Source: an uncultured Proteiniphilum sp. | GTDB lineage: Bacteria; Bacteroidota; Bacteroidia; Bacteroidales; Dysgonomonadaceae | Direction of reading: 5' to 3' | Assembly (NCBI GenBank): GCA_927407015.1 | Contig: CAKMJT010000030.1 | Span: 1-39,253 of the forward strand | DNA: 39,253 nucleotides | In this document: piece by piece, positions 16,684 to 26,014 of the stretch | Position numbering within the stretch: the stretch's first letter is position 1 | How the letters are laid out: the number at the start of each line of letters is the position of its first letter | Program-made: the position numbers and the translations under genes | The notes under the pieces: model-generated | The model's input: the letters and a program-made list of their open reading frames with translations, nothing else | What the model was told of the DNA's origin: nothing | Database searches by the model: none

Positions 16684-19600
16684 CTACTCTTTCCAGCTGG
16701 CGTGAATGATACTTCCCTTTTCGGGGTGATTCTCTATGCGGAGGTGTACCTCAATCTCCTGCTGCATCTCTTCCACATGGGAGATCACGCCGACAATACG
16801 ATTCTCTTTCCGCAGCGACTTCAGGGTGTCGAACACGATATCGAGTGATTCCTTGTCCAGCGAGCCGAAGCCTTCGTCGAGAAAGAAGAAGTTCTGACCC
16901 GGCTCGTTGATCTGCTGGATATTGTCTGCCAGTGCCAGTGCCAGGGAAAGTGAAGCCTGGAACGTCTGGCCACCGGAAAGTGTTTTGACGCTTCTCACTT
17001 TGCCGTCGTTCATGAAATCCCTCACCTGAAAATTATTGTCGGATGTGATCTCGAGGCTCAGCTTCTGGCGTGTAAGCCGGAAAAACCGGTCGTTGGCTGC
17101 GTTGCAGAGATGCTGCAGGTAGACGGAGGAGATGTAGTTGACAAAACCACTTGCCGTGAACAGCGATTTCATTGTCTTGATATTCTCAGCCCTGGCATCC
17201 AGCTGATCGAGCGCCTTGCGCAGGGAGATCATGCTTTGCAAGTCCTCCTGCAGTTTTTTAAGCAACGCTGTGATCTTTCCCTGTTCCTGGTTCTTTTGGG
17301 TTATCTCCTCCCTGAGTGCCCTCATGGCAGTGAGGAGCGACTCATGTGCCCTGCTATCATAGACTCTCTGGCCGATCTCCTTCTGCAGTTCATCGAGTGT
17401 CGATTTACTACGGAGAAGGTGGTTGGTGAAGGTGGTCGCTTTTTCTTTTTCAGCTTCCACGTCCATCGTTTCAGAGAGGATGTGGGTTACCTCCTCCATA
17501 TCCCTGAAGGAAGATCTTGCCAGTTCTTCTTCGAGCTGTTCCTGGAGTCTGTCGATGGCCGTTTGTTCCAGTGTGAGCTCACGCATGTTGATTTTCAGGC
17601 TTCCCATCAGCGTCTCCTTCTCACGCAGCCGCTCCTGCAGAAGGCTGGTGTTTTCCTCATATCTCTTTTGTATCTGGTCATACTCCTGCAGCAACCGTTC
17701 CTTCTCCCTCCCGATATCATCGGCCGGGATGTGCCGGTACGGTTCCGGCCGTATCAGTTCAATCTGCTGACCGATGGTGGATAACGTGGTCCGGAAAACC
17801 GTGAGCGTGGTGCGTATCTTCTCCAGCTCCGACCGGTAGCGCTCTCTTTTTTTCTCTTCCTGTTCCAGCTCTGCTGACAGTTCTGACAGCTCTTTCTCCT
17901 GTTTCCTGATTGTCTCCTCAATCTCCTTTGCCAGTAGGAACGCTGCGTTTAGCTCCGCTGCCTCGCGATACTTTTCCCAGATGAACAACCGGCTGTGTTC
18001 AGTTACTCTCTCCTGTTGTGCCGCACACTTTTCATTCCATTCTTTCAGGTCACGTTGTTTTTCGCGCTGACGACTCTCCAGCAGGCTTAACTGACGGCTG
18101 AGCAGCGCCATGTGACTGAGTTTCTGTTCCAGGACCTGTCTCTCCCCACCAAGGTGCTGCAGGCGTTCTCCGTCATGGCCGCTCGCAAACAGCACCGGAT
18201 GGTGTGTGGAACCGCATAAGGGACAGGGCTCTCCCTCTGTCAGGTCATCGGCATAGGTTTTCAACCTTTCCCTTACCCGTAGGTGATTCTCCTCTTCTCC
18301 AATTGTATACTGTTGTTGTCTGATCTTTTCGGTTTCCGCCTGCAGGATGCTTTCATATTCACTCATGCCGGCATCGTGGGGGAGCTTGGCAAGCAAGGGG
18401 TCTGCCAGCAACAGCGACTTCTCCTCTCTTAACTCCTTCTCTTGCCGTACCTGTTTCTCCACCTCCTTCAGGATATCGCCCAGCTGCTTGTCGAGGTACT
18501 GTCTCTCGTTGTGCCACGATCTGATGGCTGAGAGGAGTGCCAGGTCAGGCATTGTGTGCCGTCCCTCCCTGATCTGATCTTCGAGTTGTTGTCTCGTAGT
18601 TTTGAGTCTTTCCACCTGATCGCTCGCCTTATCGAGAAAGTCAGCACCATTTTGTAAGCGTAACTCCTCGGCGGCGATGTTCTCCTCCAACCGTTTCATC
18701 TGCAGCAGCCGATCCAGATCAGCTGCTTTTCGCTGTAACTCATCCCGTTTCTCGTAGGCCGGTCTTAACACACCGAGAACGTTCCCAAGCCGTTCCACCT
18801 CAGTCTCACTCTGTTGCAGCCTCTGACTGTCGGCAGCGATCAGCATGGCTCTTTCCTCTTTTTTCTTCCGGTTTTCCTGCAGCAAGCCCAGCGGAAGCTT
18901 AAACCGGTAAAGAGCCTGTTCGTAGCGGTTGATTTTCTTTTCGAGCTCCCTGAAAGCAGGTTCCTGCTCCAGCAACTTGCTGTACTCCTTCTCTGCTTCG
19001 GCACTTCTCAAGGTCAGTTCCCGCAATTTTCTCCACTGTTCATCTGTTTGTCCATACACCTCCAGCGTGTGATTGTGCTGACTGAGCTCCTCTTCCAGCA
19101 GTGTCAACTGCCCGTTATAGAGGCTGACCTGTTGCGGGTCGATATCTCCCAGTTGTTGTTGCTGTCCCCCGAGATGCTGCCTGAGGGCATTGTTTTTCGA
19201 TTCCAGCGAGGTCACCTGCCGGTAGAGCTCGTACTTGCCAAGGTTGAAAAGCTCTTTCATCATCCGGGTGCGGTCTTTGTCCCCCAGCTGCAGGAATTCC
19301 TGAAACTGTCCCTGGGGGATGATGATGGTACGCTTGAAGTTCTCGTAGCTCAGGCCGACAGCCTCCGCGAGCACTTCCTGACCGATGGGGAGCCACTCGT
19401 TGTCTACCTTTTTATACGTGGCACGATCGAGCGTCTTCACCTCCTCGAACCGTCTGCTGTTACGTCTCCCTCTGACGGTGGACCGATAGGTGGTCCGCTC
19501 CCTGCCTGCCTCAAAGATAAAGTCGATCAGTAACTCGTTCGATTTGAGGTTCATCATGTTATAGTTGCGGTTGTCGCCTGACAGGTTCAGCCGGTCGGTA

Positions 19601-19764
19601 CGCCCGTATAGGGCGAAGGTGATCGCCTCCAGGATGGACGACTTGCCGCTGCCTACCGTGCCGAAGATGCCGAACAGGTGGGCCGAGGTGAGCCGGGAGA
19701 AATCGATGGTCTGTTTCTCCTGGTAGGAGTATAGTCCCTGCAGGGTGAGTTGAATGGGTATCAT
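16684..19764 (-). CDS. sbcC: Exonuclease SbcCD subunit C (SMC-like ATPase)
   Basis: The 1026-residue protein has the Rad50/SbcC architecture: N-terminal ATPase lobe with Walker A GTVGSGKS (35-42), a long coiled coil broken by the zinc hook CPLC (514-517), a second coiled coil, and the C-terminal lobe with signature LSGGQ (929-933) and Walker B FFFLDEGFGSLD (D963, E964). With SbcD it opens hairpins and removes protein-blocked DNA ends using ATP. Its start overlaps the sbcD stop by 4 bp (ATGA), so translation is coupled. The leftward cluster ends here; the hairpin at 16651-16682 after the stop has no T run, so its terminator is unclear. Confidence 0.97.
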   Translation of the reverse strand: MIPIQLTLQGLYSYQEKQTIDFSRLTSAHLFGIFGTVGSGKSSILEAITFALYGRTDRLNLSGDNRNYNMMNLKSNELLIDFIFEAGRERTTYRSTVRGRRNSRRFEEVKTLDRATYKKVDNEWLPIGQEVLAEAVGLSYENFKRTIIIPQGQFQEFLQLGDKDRTRMMKELFNLGKYELYRQVTSLESKNNALRQHLGGQQQQLGDIDPQQVSLYNGQLTLLEEELSQHNHTLEVYGQTDEQWRKLRELTLRSAEAEKEYSKLLEQEPAFRELEKKINRYEQALYRFKLPLGLLQENRKKKEERAMLIAADSQRLQQSETEVERLGNVLGVLRPAYEKRDELQRKAADLDRLLQMKRLEENIAAEELRLQNGADFLDKASDQVERLKTTRQQLEDQIREGRHTMPDLALLSAIRSWHNERQYLDKQLGDILKEVEKQVRQEKELREEKSLLLADPLLAKLPHDAGMSEYESILQAETEKIRQQQYTIGEEENHLRVRERLKTYADDLTEGEPCPLCGSTHHPVLFASGHDGERLQHLGGERQVLEQKLSHMALLSRQLSLLESRQREKQRDLKEWNEKCAAQQERVTEHSRLFIWEKYREAAELNAAFLLAKEIEETIRKQEKELSELSAELEQEEKKRERYRSELEKIRTTLTVFRTTLSTIGQQIELIRPEPYRHIPADDIGREKERLLQEYDQIQKRYEENTSLLQERLREKETLMGSLKINMRELTLEQTAIDRLQEQLEEELARSSFRDMEEVTHILSETMDVEAEKEKATTFTNHLLRSKSTLDELQKEIGQRVYDSRAHESLLTAMRALREEITQKNQEQGKITALLKKLQEDLQSMISLRKALDQLDARAENIKTMKSLFTASGFVNYISSVYLQHLCNAANDRFFRLTRQKLSLEITSDNNFQVRDFMNDGKVRSVKTLSGGQTFQASLSLALALADNIQQINEPGQNFFFLDEGFGSLDKESLDIVFDTLKSLRKENRIVGVISHVEEMQQEIEVHLRIENHPEKGSIIHASWKE

Positions 19765-21005
19765 GCTTCTTCTGCCAGCATTTCGTTGAACAACTGCATC
19801 AACTCGTTGTTAGGTTCCTGTCCCTTCACGTGTTGGAAATAATCGCGAAACAGTGTTTCCATGTCACGGCTCAGATCGATCGCTCTCTTCTCACTGCCCC
19901 CTGCGATTTCCACATGGGTCACCTCCGGGATGACAGTGACAATGGCGGGATGAGCGGCACTGAGCATCTTTCTCTCGCGGGCGGTGAGAAAAGTGTCGGT
20001 GACGATGGTCAGCTCGACCAGTGCATCCCTGTTTTCAGAGAGCCACTGCAATGCTTCATCGACACCCGTTGCCCTTTTCCGTGACAGCTTACGTGCACGG
20101 GTGAGTATTATCTCACGTACACTGGCTGCTTCACCCGGAACTATTTCAGCCAGCAATACATACTTTTGCTGACCCGCCTCGGCAAAGCTGTAGGAGAGGG
20201 GGCTGCCGCTGTAAAAGACAGGTGAGGTTGAAAGGGATGGTGATGGTGATGGTGACGTATCTACCCGGTGCATACGGTGCAGATGCCCCAGTGCCGTGTA
20301 TTGTATCTGCGCGGGTATGTTCTCCGTGTAGAGGGCCTGTGCTCCCCCCACATGCAGGATGGGCTTTTCCTCCTCAGGCTCTTCCGGGAAGGCCTCTCCT
20401 TTTTGAATCATAAAGAGATGCGACACAAGGATGTTGACGCCATCACGGTCACAATAGCGGTCCGCCAGCTTCTGCCACCTCTCCTGCAGGACAGTACTCA
20501 GCTCCTCTTCGCTGTCGCCGAGGCCGAGAAACATCTTAAGCCGGTACTCATTGGCGTAGGGCGTAAACAGGATACGCAAAGGAACCTCTGTTCCCGGCAT
20601 ACGGAGTGCAAGAAAACCTTCGTCACTTTGCAGCACGCTGAGTCCGCTGTCGAGTGAGAAGGGAGGGATAAGGGTTTGGGGGTAGCCGGCAAAAATGATC
20701 CCACACTCGCGCGCCAGCGGATCGGGTGCTTCGATGCGGTCAGGTGAGTCGTGGTTGCCGGCAATGGCGACCACCGGTCGGCGACCGCCGTCAGTCAGCC
20801 GCTTCAACGTTCTGTAAAAGAGATCGACCGCTTCGGTCGGCGGGTTGAAAGTGTCGAACAGGTCACCGGCAACAAGCACGACATCCGCCGCTTCGCGTTC
20901 GGCGATCTCACAGATCTCCTGCAGCACGGCCTGCTGCTCCTCCAACCGGGAGAAATCATCCAGACGCTTGCCCAGGTGCCAATCGGCAGTGTGTAGTATT
21001 TTCAT
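19761..21005 (-). CDS. sbcD: Exonuclease SbcCD subunit D (Mre11-like nuclease)
   Basis: The 414-residue protein is a calcineurin-like phosphoesterase with all metal motifs: TADWHLGK (D8, H10), VAGDLFD (D48), AGNHDSPDR (N84, H85), LVSHLF and ALGHLHRMHR. The C-terminal part is the capping domain of the SbcD/Mre11 type. It provides the Mn-dependent nuclease activity of SbcCD. It overlaps sbcC by 4 bp and starts 63 nt after the LolC/E-like permease, probably in one leftward operon. A run of Ser-Pro repeats (SPSPSPSLSTSP, about residue 255) is a low-complexity linker not usual in the family. Confidence 0.96.
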   Translation of the reverse strand: MKILHTADWHLGKRLDDFSRLEEQQAVLQEICEIAEREAADVVLVAGDLFDTFNPPTEAVDLFYRTLKRLTDGGRRPVVAIAGNHDSPDRIEAPDPLARECGIIFAGYPQTLIPPFSLDSGLSVLQSDEGFLALRMPGTEVPLRILFTPYANEYRLKMFLGLGDSEEELSTVLQERWQKLADRYCDRDGVNILVSHLFMIQKGEAFPEEPEEEKPILHVGGAQALYTENIPAQIQYTALGHLHRMHRVDTSPSPSPSLSTSPVFYSGSPLSYSFAEAGQQKYVLLAEIVPGEAASVREIILTRARKLSRKRATGVDEALQWLSENRDALVELTIVTDTFLTARERKMLSAAHPAIVTVIPEVTHVEIAGGSEKRAIDLSRDMETLFRDYFQHVKGQEPNNELMQLFNEMLAEEA

Positions 21006-21068
21006 GTTTACATCTTTTCGTCGCGGGTTCCTTTATTTTGGTTCACCTGTGTGAAAAAGAGGCCATTA

Positions 21069-22316
21069 TCACTCAAACTGAATAGATTTTGCCGGGGTGA
21101 TCTTCGCTACCAGGTAGGATGGCCCGATCATCATCAGCAGGGAAACAATCAGTGTACCGATATTTAACAGCAGGATGTATAGCGGGTTTATGTCGACAGG
21201 CACAGCCGACAGGTAATAGGTCGTCGGATCAAGCTTCAACAGCTGGGTCCACTCCTGCAGGAGACAAACTGCCAGCGCGACCAGATTTCCCCACAACATC
21301 CCCTGCCCGATGAGAAAGGCAGACAGATATAAAAACACCCTTCGGATACGCAGGTCACGGGCTCCCATCGATTTTAGCATGCCGATCATATTGGTGCGTT
21401 CCAGGATGATGATCAGCAGGCCGGAGATCATGGTGAATCCCGACACGATGAGCATCAGGATAATAATGACCCAGACATTCATGTCCAGCAGATTGAGCCA
21501 GTTGAATATCATGGGATTGATATCCTTGATGGAGCGGGTATAGAGTGCGTTACCGAAACGGTCATTATAGGAGGACATCTCGAAGAAGAGATCCTGAGCG
21601 GTCTTGTCCAGACTACCGTAATCCTTCACCAGTACCTCTATACCGCTCACCATATCTTCATCCCATCCATTGAGGGAGCCGAGAATCTCTTTTTCGGTGA
21701 TGATATACAGTTTATCGTAATCTTCAAAATTGGTGCGGTAGATTCCTGTGATCTCAAAACGGCGGGCACGCACGGGTTCCTGTACGAAATAACAGGTGAA
21801 GCCGTCTCCCAGCTTCAGATGAAGCTTTCTGGCGATCTCATCCGACACGATGGCCTGATTGCCTGCGGCAGTGTCGTTGGGATGGATAATGGTTCCCTCC
21901 AGCAGGTTTTTCCTGAAAAAGGCCCAGTCGTAACTCTCCGATACTCCTTTCAGCACGATTCCCAGAAAATCTTCATCTGTCTTTATGATACCAGGTTTGG
22001 TGATGAACTCCTGGAAATGGCTGATTTGCGGGTTTGAGGCCAGCATCGCAGCCAGGGTATCCGAAAAGGAGACCGGCAACTGTTCATAGGAAGCATTACT
22101 GTCGAACGCCGTGATCTGGATATGGGAGCCGAAGCCCACCACCTTGGCCCGGATCTCTTTCTTGAACCCCACGATGATGCATACCGCCACAATCATCACG
22201 GCAAGACCCAGTGCAATGCCGGCAATGGCTATCTTGATGGCGGGCGAAGAGACTCGTTTTTCGTTCTTCTTATCGCCCTTATAGATCCGTCGTGCGATGA
22301 ACAGCTCCGCATTCAT
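21069..22316 (-). CDS. FtsX-like ABC transporter permease, LolC/LolE-like
   Basis: The 415-residue protein has the FtsX/LolE topology: a first membrane helix at residues about 27-50 (AIAGIALGLAVMIVAVCIIV), a large periplasmic domain (about 55-270), then three membrane helices to the C-terminus. Such permeases work with a LolD-type ATPase to release lipoproteins from the inner membrane, or to export other substrates. No ATPase gene is in this cluster, so the partner must be elsewhere. It starts 4 nt after the aminotransferase stop. The LolC/E assignment is from topology and from the N-terminal sequence typical of Bacteroidetes Lol-like permeases. Confidence 0.85.
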   Translation of the reverse strand: MNAELFIARRIYKGDKKNEKRVSSPAIKIAIAGIALGLAVMIVAVCIIVGFKKEIRAKVVGFGSHIQITAFDSNASYEQLPVSFSDTLAAMLASNPQISHFQEFITKPGIIKTDEDFLGIVLKGVSESYDWAFFRKNLLEGTIIHPNDTAAGNQAIVSDEIARKLHLKLGDGFTCYFVQEPVRARRFEITGIYRTNFEDYDKLYIITEKEILGSLNGWDEDMVSGIEVLVKDYGSLDKTAQDLFFEMSSYNDRFGNALYTRSIKDINPMIFNWLNLLDMNVWVIIILMLIVSGFTMISGLLIIILERTNMIGMLKSMGARDLRIRRVFLYLSAFLIGQGMLWGNLVALAVCLLQEWTQLLKLDPTTYYLSAVPVDINPLYILLLNIGTLIVSLLMMIGPSYLVAKITPAKSIQFE

Positions 22317-22320
22317 TTTA

Positions 22321-23517
22321 TTACCGGGTGTTGTTATAGGCTTCCAGTGCTTTCTCCAGTACAGTCATCGCCTTGTCCAGATCATCCCTGTTGAGTACGT
22401 AAGCGATGCGTACCTCGTTTTTACCCAGCCCCGGGGTGACATAAAAACCGGTTGCCGGTGCCATGAAGATCGTCTGATCCTGATAGCTGAAATCGGAAAG
22501 ACACCAGGCACAGAAGGTGTCGGCATCGTCAATGGGTAGCCTTGCCAGGGTGTAAAACGCACCCTGAGGCATGGGGGAGTAGACCCCCGGAATCTTGTTC
22601 AACCGCTCTATCAGGAAATCACGGCGATTTTTATATTCATCGAAATTATGCTGCATGTATGCCTCGTTTTCCTGCAGCGACGCATTGGCAGCAATTTGTC
22701 CGATGAGCGGCGGGCTCAGACGTGCCTGACAGAACTTCATCACTGTATCGTGCACCTTGCGGTTCCGGGTAATCAGCGCACCGATACGGATACCACATTC
22801 ACTGTACCGTTTCGATACAGAATCGATCAGCACTACATTCTCTTCGAGTCCCTCCAGATGACAGGCAGAGACATAGGGCGTATCATTGTAGATAAATTCC
22901 CGGTAGACCTCATCGGAAAAAAGATAGAGGTCATATTGTTTCACCAGGTCTCTGATCTGTTCCATCTCGTGCGGAGTGTATACATAGCCGGTGGGATTGT
23001 TGGGGTTGCAGATCAGGATTCCCTTCGTACGCTCGTTGATCAGTTTTTCAAACTCCTCCATCGCCGGCAGGGCAAAGCCCGACTCCATAGTAGAGGGGAT
23101 GGTGCGTATGATCGCTCCGGCCGAAATGGCAAAAGCCATGTAATTGGCATAGGCCGGCTCGGGAACGATGATCTCGTCACCGGGATTCAGGCACGCCATA
23201 AAGGCATAGAGAACGGCCTCTGATCCGCCGGCCGTCACTATGATCTCTTCAGGTGTCAGGTTGATGTTGTATTTACGGTAATAATGCACCAGATTCTCCC
23301 TGTAAAACCGATAACCGTCACTGGGACTGTATTCCAGTGTCTTGCGATCGATATGCCGGATTGCCTCAAGTGCCGACAGGGGCGAGGGAAGATCAGGCTG
23401 TCCTATATTGAGGTGATAAACTTTTACTCCCCGTGCTTTGGCATCATCCGACAGCGGAGCCAATTTGCGAATGGGGGAAGCGGGCATTTGTATTCCCCGT
23501 TGAGAAATATCCGGCAT
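22321..23517 (-). CDS. Pyridoxal-phosphate-dependent aminotransferase, class I (aspartate aminotransferase-like)
   Basis: The frame is open from 23712, but the start at 23517 (MPDISQRGIQMPASPIRKL) gives a 398-residue protein of normal family length and lies downstream of a -7 element. Class I motifs are complete: SPSDGYRFYRE, NPNNPTG (171-177), YLFSDEVYREF (D202 to the PLP nitrogen), DSVSKRYSECGIRIG with the Schiff-base lysine K236 and R244. The exact amino-acid substrate cannot be told; aspartate or aromatic/alanine use is possible. It is the first gene of a leftward cluster with the permease (4 nt), sbcD and sbcC. Confidence 0.92.
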   Translation of the reverse strand: MPDISQRGIQMPASPIRKLAPLSDDAKARGVKVYHLNIGQPDLPSPLSALEAIRHIDRKTLEYSPSDGYRFYRENLVHYYRKYNINLTPEEIIVTAGGSEAVLYAFMACLNPGDEIIVPEPAYANYMAFAISAGAIIRTIPSTMESGFALPAMEEFEKLINERTKGILICNPNNPTGYVYTPHEMEQIRDLVKQYDLYLFSDEVYREFIYNDTPYVSACHLEGLEENVVLIDSVSKRYSECGIRIGALITRNRKVHDTVMKFCQARLSPPLIGQIAANASLQENEAYMQHNFDEYKNRRDFLIERLNKIPGVYSPMPQGAFYTLARLPIDDADTFCAWCLSDFSYQDQTIFMAPATGFYVTPGLGKNEVRIAYVLNRDDLDKAMTVLEKALEAYNNTR

Positions 23518-23545
23518 AATATCTGGAATGATTGATTTGTTTAAT

Positions 23546-23575
23546 ACATATATAACCTTATATAACCTTATATGT
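23546..23575. repeat. Direct repeat with flanking palindrome in the aminotransferase leader
   Basis: TATAACCTTA occurs twice in a row (23551-23570), framed by ACATA and TATGT. It lies about where transcription should start and runs into the leader, about 30 nt before the ATG. It may be an operator or a leader structure. Confidence 0.5.
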
Positions 23576-23581
23576 AGGGGG

Positions 23582-23589
23582 CAAAGGTA
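23582..23589 (-). promoter_or_regulatory. Candidate -7 element of the aminotransferase promoter
   Basis: CAAAGGTA reads TACCTTTG on the minus strand, a match to TAnnTTTG; no clear -33 TTTG. It would start transcription near 23575, supporting ATG 23517 over the longer frame. Confidence 0.5.
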
Positions 23590-23753
23590 ATAAAAAAGTT
23601 TCCCTTTCTTTTCGTTTTTTAAATCTTTATGGATATTGAAGGACAGAGTTTGCCGGATAGTGAAACAGAGAAGGACAGATGGCCTTTTGGACTTTTTGGT
23701 ATGCATTAACACTTATTGTGCAGGGACAGAGAATTCATGTGAAGGATAATATC

Positions 23754-23761
23754 TATTTTTG
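23754..23761 (+). promoter_or_regulatory. Candidate -7 element of the GH16-like lipoprotein
   Basis: TATTTTTG fits TAnnTTTG and lies 45 bp before the start; no clear -33 element was seen. Confidence 0.4.
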
Positions 23762-23805
23762 CTGTGCAATCAAACAACTCAGTCGTATAAGTTATATACA
23801 CGATA

Positions 23806-24618
23806 ATGAATTTTTTTATGAAGAATAACACAATCTTACTGGTAATCACATGTATTCTCGTTGGTCTTGTATCCTGTACAGGGAAAAAGGAAAATGAGGA
23901 GGAAAAAGCAAGAAAAGGATGGACTCTCGTTTGTGAAGATGATTTCGGCGAATCGCTGGATCAGGCTGTCTGGCAGAAGATACCGAAAAGTAAACATCCT
24001 TCGTTCAGATATATGAGCGGACGTGATGAATTGTATGTTTTTCAGGACGGTAACCTGGTGTTAAGGGTACTGGAGAATACGGCAGCGAGCGACACGATGC
24101 CTTTCCTCACCGGAGGGATCACCGGAGGAGGCATAAAGGGAAACAGTGTAAGCAGAATGGAAGTAAGAGCCCGTATGAATCCGGTACAAGGGGCAACGGC
24201 TTATATTTCACTATTGCCGTCGGACAAGGCGAAAAATATCTCGGTGGATGTGATGGAGCGATATGGTGTGGATGAATTTGTTTATCAATCCGTTACGTCA
24301 GAATATACCACTACGCAGGGAATGCCCGATAATCCGCCATCGAGTGCATTGGTAGGGGTGAATCCAAATGAATATCATATTTACGGAGTAGAAAAATATC
24401 CCGACAGCCTGGTTTTTTTTGTGGATGATATCCGTACCAAAAAATACCCCCGCATCCTGACGGATATCCCCGGACAGTTTCCGTTTAACGATCAGGATTT
24501 TAATCTCTTTATGGGAATCCGTCTGAATAAAGACACCGATACAACCGCCTTGCCGGCAGATATGCTGATCGACTGGGTACGGTTTTATGAACCGATGACG
24601 CCATCCACTAAGAAATAG
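23806..24618 (+). CDS. GH16-like lipoprotein lacking the usual catalytic nucleophile
   Basis: The 270-residue protein has a lipoprotein signal (LVITCILVGLVSC, Cys24) and then a fold resembling family 16 glycoside hydrolases (beta-1,3/1,4-glucanase type): WTLVCEDDFGESLDQAVW near the start, GGGIKGNSVSRMEVRARMNP in the middle, and FNLFMGIRLNKD then MLIDWVRFYEP at the end. In GH16 the active site is E-x-D-x-x-E. Here the match is SVDVME (146-151), so D148 and the acid/base E151 remain but the nucleophile position is Ser. It may therefore bind rather than cut glycans, or use another residue. The start could also be Met5 (23818). It stands alone; a hairpin terminator follows. Confidence 0.7.
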   Translation: MNFFMKNNTILLVITCILVGLVSCTGKKENEEEKARKGWTLVCEDDFGESLDQAVWQKIPKSKHPSFRYMSGRDELYVFQDGNLVLRVLENTAASDTMPFLTGGITGGGIKGNSVSRMEVRARMNPVQGATAYISLLPSDKAKNISVDVMERYGVDEFVYQSVTSEYTTTQGMPDNPPSSALVGVNPNEYHIYGVEKYPDSLVFFVDDIRTKKYPRILTDIPGQFPFNDQDFNLFMGIRLNKDTDTTALPADMLIDWVRFYEPMTPSTKK

Positions 24619-24642
24619 TTTCTGTCAATAATATGCTTACAT

Positions 24643-24690
24643 GAGACATCCCGAAGTGCAGGTTCTCTGCCGCACCTCAGGATGTCTCTC
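24643..24690. terminator. Hairpin terminator between convergent genes
   Basis: GAGACATCC (24643-24651) pairs with GGATGTCTC (24680-24688). Inside the 28-nt loop, GTGC and GCAC can form an inner stem. It lies between the GH16-like gene and queF, which converge. The T tract on the plus side (TCTTATTTA) is modest. Confidence 0.6.
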
Positions 24691-24694
24691 TTAT

Positions 24695-25153
24695 TTACAG
24701 TGGAAATGAGTGAGCGAAAAGTCTCTCTTCTGCCAGCTTTTCGTAGGGTGTGTCCTTGCGTCCATAGTTGGCATAGGGATAGATGCTGATGCCGCCACGG
24801 GGGGTGAAGATGCCCGTCACCTCAATATATTTGGGATCCATTAACCGGATAAGATCCTTCATGATAATGTTCACGCAATCTTCATGGAAAGCCCCGTGAT
24901 TACGGAAACTGAAGAGATAGAGCTTGAGGCTCTTGCTCTCCACCATCTTCACGTCGGGGATATAATCGATGCGGATGGTGGCGAAATCGGGTTGCCCGGT
25001 GATGGGACAGAGGCTGGTGAATTCCGGACAATCGAACGTTACCCGGTAGTCGTTTCCCTGATGTTTGTTCACGAATGCTTCCAGCATCTCCGGTGCATAA
25101 TCATGCCTGTATATTGTTTTTCCACCTAAGTGGCTGAGTTTTTCTTCTTCCAT
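24695..25153 (-). CDS. queF: NADPH-dependent 7-cyano-7-deazaguanine reductase QueF
   Basis: The start at 25153 ([11 protein letters not shown]) gives 152 residues, the usual length of the short QueF type. The longer open frame from 25300 would overlap queC. The catalytic Cys is C49 in [12 protein letters not shown], followed by the family motif ESKSLKLY (72-79) and FHEDC (89-93). QueF reduces the nitrile preQ0 to the amine preQ1, the last soluble step before insertion into tRNA as queuosine precursor. It follows queC by 34 nt on the same strand, and QueC makes its substrate. Confidence 0.96.
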   Translation of the reverse strand: MEEEKLSHLGGKTIYRHDYAPEMLEAFVNKHQGNDYRVTFDCPEFTSLCPITGQPDFATIRIDYIPDVKMVESKSLKLYLFSFRNHGAFHEDCVNIIMKDLIRLMDPKYIEVTGIFTPRGGISIYPYANYGRKDTPYEKLAEERLFAHSFPL

Positions 25154-25187
25154 AATATTTCTTTTTTTATAGAGACAGACGATAAAC

Positions 25188-25856
25188 CTATCTTTCCCTC
25201 TCTGCCATATACTCTTCCAGACCTTTGTTGCGGAGAAGGCATGCCGGACAGTGGCCGCAGCCTTCGGCGAGGATCCCGTTATAGCAAGTAAGGGTTTCAT
25301 TCTTTACGATCTCAAAGACACCCAACTCATCGGCCAGCTGCCACACCTGCTTCTTGTTGCGCCACATCAGGGGCGTGTGGATCACGAACTGTTTGTCCAT
25401 CGCCAGATTGAGTGTTGTGTTGGCAGAGCGGATAAAGGTATCCCTGCAGTCGGGATAACCGCTGTAGTCGGCCTCAGAAACGCCTGTTACAAGGTGTCTT
25501 ATACCCTCTGCATAGGCAAGGGTTGCGGCAAAGGTGAGAAACAACAGGTTCCTTCCGGGGACAAAGGTATTGGGATAAGAGTCCGCCGGCTTCTCCTGAT
25601 CCATCCGCATCGTCAGGTCGGTGAGTGAATTGGGAGCCAAGTGTGATATGATACTTGCATCCAGCACCCTGAAAGGCGTCTCAGCCATCCCGGCTATGCG
25701 GCGTGCGTTCTCCACTTCCTGTGAATGGCGCTGCCCATAGGTGAAGCAGAGGGCATAGGTATGCTTGAAATGATGTTTAGCCCAGTAAAGGCAGGTGGTG
25801 GAATCCTGACCACCCGAAAAGAGAACCAGTGCGTCCTGGTTTGTATATTCTTCCAT
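25188..25856 (-). CDS. queC: 7-cyano-7-deazaguanine synthase QueC
   Basis: The 222-residue protein has the PP-loop ATPase motif SGGQDS (14-19) and the zinc site built from C191, C200, C203 and C206 ([19 protein letters not shown]). QueC turns 7-carboxy-7-deazaguanine into preQ0 with ATP and ammonia. QueD and QueE are not in the window. queF is directly downstream, and the pair is likely one transcript. I looked for a preQ1 riboswitch in the short leader (25857-25916) and did not find one. Confidence 0.96.
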   Translation of the reverse strand: MEEYTNQDALVLFSGGQDSTTCLYWAKHHFKHTYALCFTYGQRHSQEVENARRIAGMAETPFRVLDASIISHLAPNSLTDLTMRMDQEKPADSYPNTFVPGRNLLFLTFAATLAYAEGIRHLVTGVSEADYSGYPDCRDTFIRSANTTLNLAMDKQFVIHTPLMWRNKKQVWQLADELGVFEIVKNETLTCYNGILAEGCGHCPACLLRNKGLEEYMAERER

Positions 25857-25916
25857 ACTACTTTGTTTTTAATGTGGTTTCCTAAGTTACACAGAGATAC
25901 GCTTGCTTTTCAACCG

Positions 25917-25924
25917 CAAAGATA
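25917..25924 (-). promoter_or_regulatory. Candidate -7 element of the queC-queF promoter
   Basis: CAAAGATA reads TATCTTTG on the minus strand, a match to TAnnTTTG. A -33 TTTG was not found. The leader would be about 55 nt. Confidence 0.45.
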
Positions 25925-26014
25925 GGATATTTTTAGGAAAAAAATCATTTTCATCACGCTATAAGTGGATTTAGAGTGGAGTCATACATCTTAAAATCAA
26001 AATCTTAATAAATT

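Noticed and set aside
19115..19396. Frames antisense or shifted within sbcC and other long genes
   Set aside because: Shadow frames of strongly supported genes; no independent start signals or family features.
23518..23712. 65-codon extension of the aminotransferase
   Set aside because: It crosses the -7 element and the repeat, and the family N-terminus fits the start at 23517.
25857..25916. Possible preQ1 riboswitch before queC
   Set aside because: The short leader lacks the preQ1-I stem and A-rich tail pattern; no pairing of that type was found.
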